50,324 nucleotides of DNA from Rhizophagus sp. LPA8_4_AMF (taxonomy: Eukaryota > Glomeromycota > Glomeromycetes > Glomerales > Glomeraceae). The position numbers and the translations under genes were made by a program. The stretch spans positions 1-50,324 of the forward strand of contig JADRCO010000135.1 of assembly GCA_021464525.1 (NCBI GenBank), written 5' to 3'. Shown here piece after piece: positions 47,440-50,324 of the stretch. Under the pieces are notes generated by a model. The model saw only the letters and a list, made by a program, of their open reading frames with translations, was not told where the DNA came from and ran no database searches. Each line of letters starts with the position of its first letter. The stretch's first letter is position 1.

Positions 47440-49200
47440 ATTATGTAGATTCCAACAGACCTAAAAAAAAGAAAAAAAGATTAGATAAATATATGAAAAG
47501 AAAGCACTATTACAAAAAGACCTACCTGTTGTTAACAGTTTGGTAAAGTTCCAGTTGGTTCAATTCCAACAAATAACCTAAAAAATAAGAAAAAGGCATT
47601 AGTGTTATTTTCTAACGCTATTAATACTACTGTACAAAGCTTACCCGTAAGAACCGTCCAAGGACAATTCAAATACCTAAAAAAAGATAAAGAGAATGGC
47701 ATTGGTAAAGTTTCCTAATACCATTAATACCATCCACTCTCTTAAAGAACCTTACCATCCCATTTCGAAGTTTCAAGAAGCTGTCGCTAAAAAAATAAAG
47801 ATGAGAACATTAGTTATGTTTCCTGAAGGTAAGAAATAATAGAAAAAAAAGAACTTACCTCCAATTTGTTCACTTAGTTTTCAGTCATTCAGCCTTATTC
47901 ATTCATCCAGTTCTTAAAAAAATAAAAAAGGGAATGTTAATTACATTTCCTGAAACACAATTTATAAAAAAAGTAAAACAAACTTACCTTCAGTTCGTTC
48001 GTTCAAAATCCTAAGCGTTCGGTTTGTCTGTTCATTCTGGTTGCTAAATAAAAAGAAAAGGGAGTGTTAATTACGTTTCCTGAAATAAAACAAAAAAAGA
48101 ATGAACTTACCATAAGTTCATTCAAGTTTCCGGTCGTTCAGCTTTATCCATTAATTCTAGTTCCTAAATAAAAAGAGAAGAGAACGTTAATTACGTTCTT
48201 TGGAAAGTAAAAACTAAAATAAAAGAAGCTTGGTTCATTCTTTTAAGAGCCTAGTCCGTTCAGCTTAGTTTGTTTATCTAGGTTTTGAACTTACTGATCT
48301 GGCATGTAGGGTCATAGCTGATACCTAAAAAAAAAAGAAAAAAATATTAGAAAAGAATATTTTTTTAAAAAAAAAATTTCAAAAGAATGAAACTTTTGAA
48401 ACTTATCCAATCCAAATTGAAAAGTCGAAGTTGATACCTAAAAAGAAAGAAAAAAAATTAAATTTTTTTTTTAAAAAAAGTGTTGAAGTTTCAAAATGAA
48501 ACTTTTGAAACTTACCAATAATCAAAAGCATGACGTCAACTGATATAGATTACAGACCTAAAAAAAAATGAAAAATAAAAATAAAAATAAAAATAAAGTT
48601 TCAAAGTTTCGATGTGAAACTTTTGAAATTTACCAATAATCAAAAGCGCAATGTCGAAGCGTGATGAACCTAAAAAAAGAAAAAATTGTTTATTTTAAGT
48701 TTCAAAAGAAATGAAACTTTCAAAGCTTACCGATCTAAATCAAAAAAATAAAACTGATACCTAAAAAAGAAATAAAAAATATTAAAAAATACTTTTTTTT
48801 AATAACCAAAGTTTTGAAAGAACGAACAAAACTTTTAAAACTTATCAATCTAGAATGAGGATCGAAGCTGATACCTAAAAAAAAGAAAGAAAAAAATAAA
48901 ATTTTTATTTTTTTTAAAAAAAACAAGTTTCAAAGTTTTGAAATGAAACTTTTGAAGCTTACTGATTAAATCGAAAAGTCAAAGCCGATACCTAAAAAAA
49001 AGAGAAAAAAGTTAGTTTTTTAAAAATATAAAGTTTCAAAAGAACGAAACTTTTAAAACTTACCGATCCAAAATGAGGGTTGAAGCTGATACCTAAAAAA
49101 AGAAATAAAAAAAATCAGAATAATTTTTGAAAAAAAACTTAAGATAAAGTTTCAAAATGAAACTTTTAAACTTACCAATCCAAAAGCTGATGTCTACAAA
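47440..49200 (-). repeat. array of ~16 mini-exons with hairpin-bearing introns
   Basis: On the minus strand a T/C-rich tract ending TTTTTAG is followed by an exon of 18-56 nt and a donor GTAAG (mutated to GATAAG in two units). Between about 48290 and 49190 the exons are similar: GTATCAGCTTCAACCCTC.., GTATCGGCTTTGACTTTT.., GTATCAGCTATGACCCTA... In the frame skipping GT, several read IS(F/Y)(D/N)P. From 47750 to 48180 the exons belong to a second type (CAACCAGAATGAACAGAC.., AACTGGATGAATGAATAA..). Some units (for example 47876-47911) have stops in every frame, so the whole array is unlikely to be translated as one product. It may be a decayed repeat gene or a spliced non-coding RNA. Array introns are near 60-85 nt. 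Confidence 0.55.
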
Positions 49201-50324
49201 AAAAAAGAAGTAAAAAAGAAGGTTTAAAAACTTTTTTTTAAAGTTTCTTTAAAAAAGATTATCATTCAGCACACAAACCATAATTGACTAGTCCAATCAG
49301 CCAATTTTCATTTCGTCTAGTGATATTGATTTTACCGATTTTTTTCATTGGTAAATTATTTTTTTTAATTAATATTCTTCAACCGGTATTATAAAAATTG
49401 ATAAAAATTTATAAAATAAATACAAATCAGAAATATATATATTAACTATAAATAACAATCAGTATATTTCTGGTTTATATCCAATTTGTAATGATTACTG
49501 GTAGCTCCTTATTTACATACAAATTTGTACAAATTTACTCCAACTAGCAATTATGCTGGTTGAACAGTATTTTACCTGTGATATGTAATACAGTAGGTTT
49601 TATATAAAAATTCTGAGAGGATCCAAACAATATATAAATATGTTAGATATAAAGTTGCATAGCAGCATGATAAATTTTACCCTATATGAGATTTTTTTGC
49701 TAAAATTATTAATTAGTTAGATAAATAATTATGTAGCAAATTTGATTTTTTAATTACTCAGATATGAGATTACATAATAAAATAAAGATCTGTACTATAA
49801 ATTTTAATATTACATTTTACGATCTTTAAAACAAATCTTTTTTTTTTACCTGAAATTTCTTTTTCAAATATACTAATGTTTTATTAAAATTTTTTAAAGT
49901 ATTTAGCAAGTTAAACCTATCTGTATTTTAATTTTCATAAGTATAGGTATATTGTAATATATATGAAAAAAAAGTACATTTTAACTGTCATCAGAAAGTT
50001 ACGAAAATAATATTCATCAAATGTACATTGGCTACTTGATGTACATCATAAACTAATGCTGAACATCAGACCCAGTGATGTACTATAGATGTCACAACTA
50101 TTTGATGTTCATTACCAAATCAAAATGTTCATTACTTGTATATTACAATGTGCATTATTTTAAAGATATCAATATTTTATTATTTATGTTAATAATATGT
50201 TAATATTAAATATTATGGTGCAGCGCATCTATACTCATCAACTATCCAAAAATTTTATTTGTATCGATCATTACTAAATAAGGAAATGATAAACCTTTAT
50301 TTGGTAAGAGAAATGTCAATCATC
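49201..50324. other. no supported feature
   Basis: AT-rich. An inverted pair, AAATCAGAAATATATA and TATATTTCTGGTTT, lies at 49424-49475. 49990-50130 has repeated ATGTACAT and GATGT motifs. No gene is recognised. Confidence 0.35.

Noticed and set aside
1-50324. LTR retrotransposons, endogenous viral copies, rRNA and tRNA genes
   Set aside because: No paired long terminal repeats, reverse transcriptase, integrase or capsid motifs and no cloverleaf-like sequence were seen. A tRNA scan could still find one I missed.

Overview
The window looks like nuclear DNA of an arbuscular mycorrhizal fungus (Glomeromycotina, Rhizophagus-like). The DNA is very AT-rich and full of short GT-AG introns and small foldback transposons. 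The gene families fit that group: a tyrosine-kinase-like (TKL) kinase with the GN..IDKFI linker, a Crinkler-type P-loop protein, a split-exon AAA ATPase, GMC oxidoreductases, a PAP2 phosphatase and an Asn-rich bHLH factor. The assignment is inferred from gene families and composition only.

Layout. 1-147 is the 3' end of a GMC oxidoreductase, and a decayed paralogue lies at 22.6-24.4 kb with duplicated flanks. 3.5-15.3 kb (minus) is the main discovery. The two catalytic exons of a kinase (3538-4778) are preceded by about 10 kb made of some 99 regularly spaced units, each reading, on the minus strand, acceptor (..TATAG), three nucleotides, donor (GTAAGT..). If every unit is spliced, the triplets join into an open frame in the phase demanded by the kinase exon. 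That frame encodes two hydrophobic transmembrane-like segments followed by KRRSK and the kinase domain. Two candidate first exons at 15164-15301 are also in phase 1. The prediction is a membrane kinase whose N-terminal ~100 residues are encoded one codon per intron, with every codon split after its first base. Four small transposons sit inside array introns and a fifth in the 5' intron, all without touching a splice site.

17.7-17.9 kb holds a possible three-exon small secreted peptide. 25.5-25.8 kb has a two-exon coiled-coil protein. 28.7-31.4 kb is a complete ten-exon AAA ATPase, and a decayed copy of its 5' part lies at 33.1-33.7 kb. 34.3-35.1 kb is a short hAT element with exact ends and target duplication. 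35.7-38.7 kb is a Crinkler-like NTPase gene. 40.4-41.6 kb is a complete five-exon PAP2 lipid phosphatase, convergent with a single-exon bHLH gene at 42.5-43.7 kb.

The right end has two more arrays of repeated mini-exons. At 45.9-46.3 kb (+) each exon is one acidic ~13-residue repeat. At 47.4-49.2 kb (-) there are about 16 mini-exons of 18-56 nt; most of their introns carry a hairpin just after the donor, with a compensatory base change. Exon-by-exon repeat expansion is the theme of the window, and the triplet array is its extreme case.
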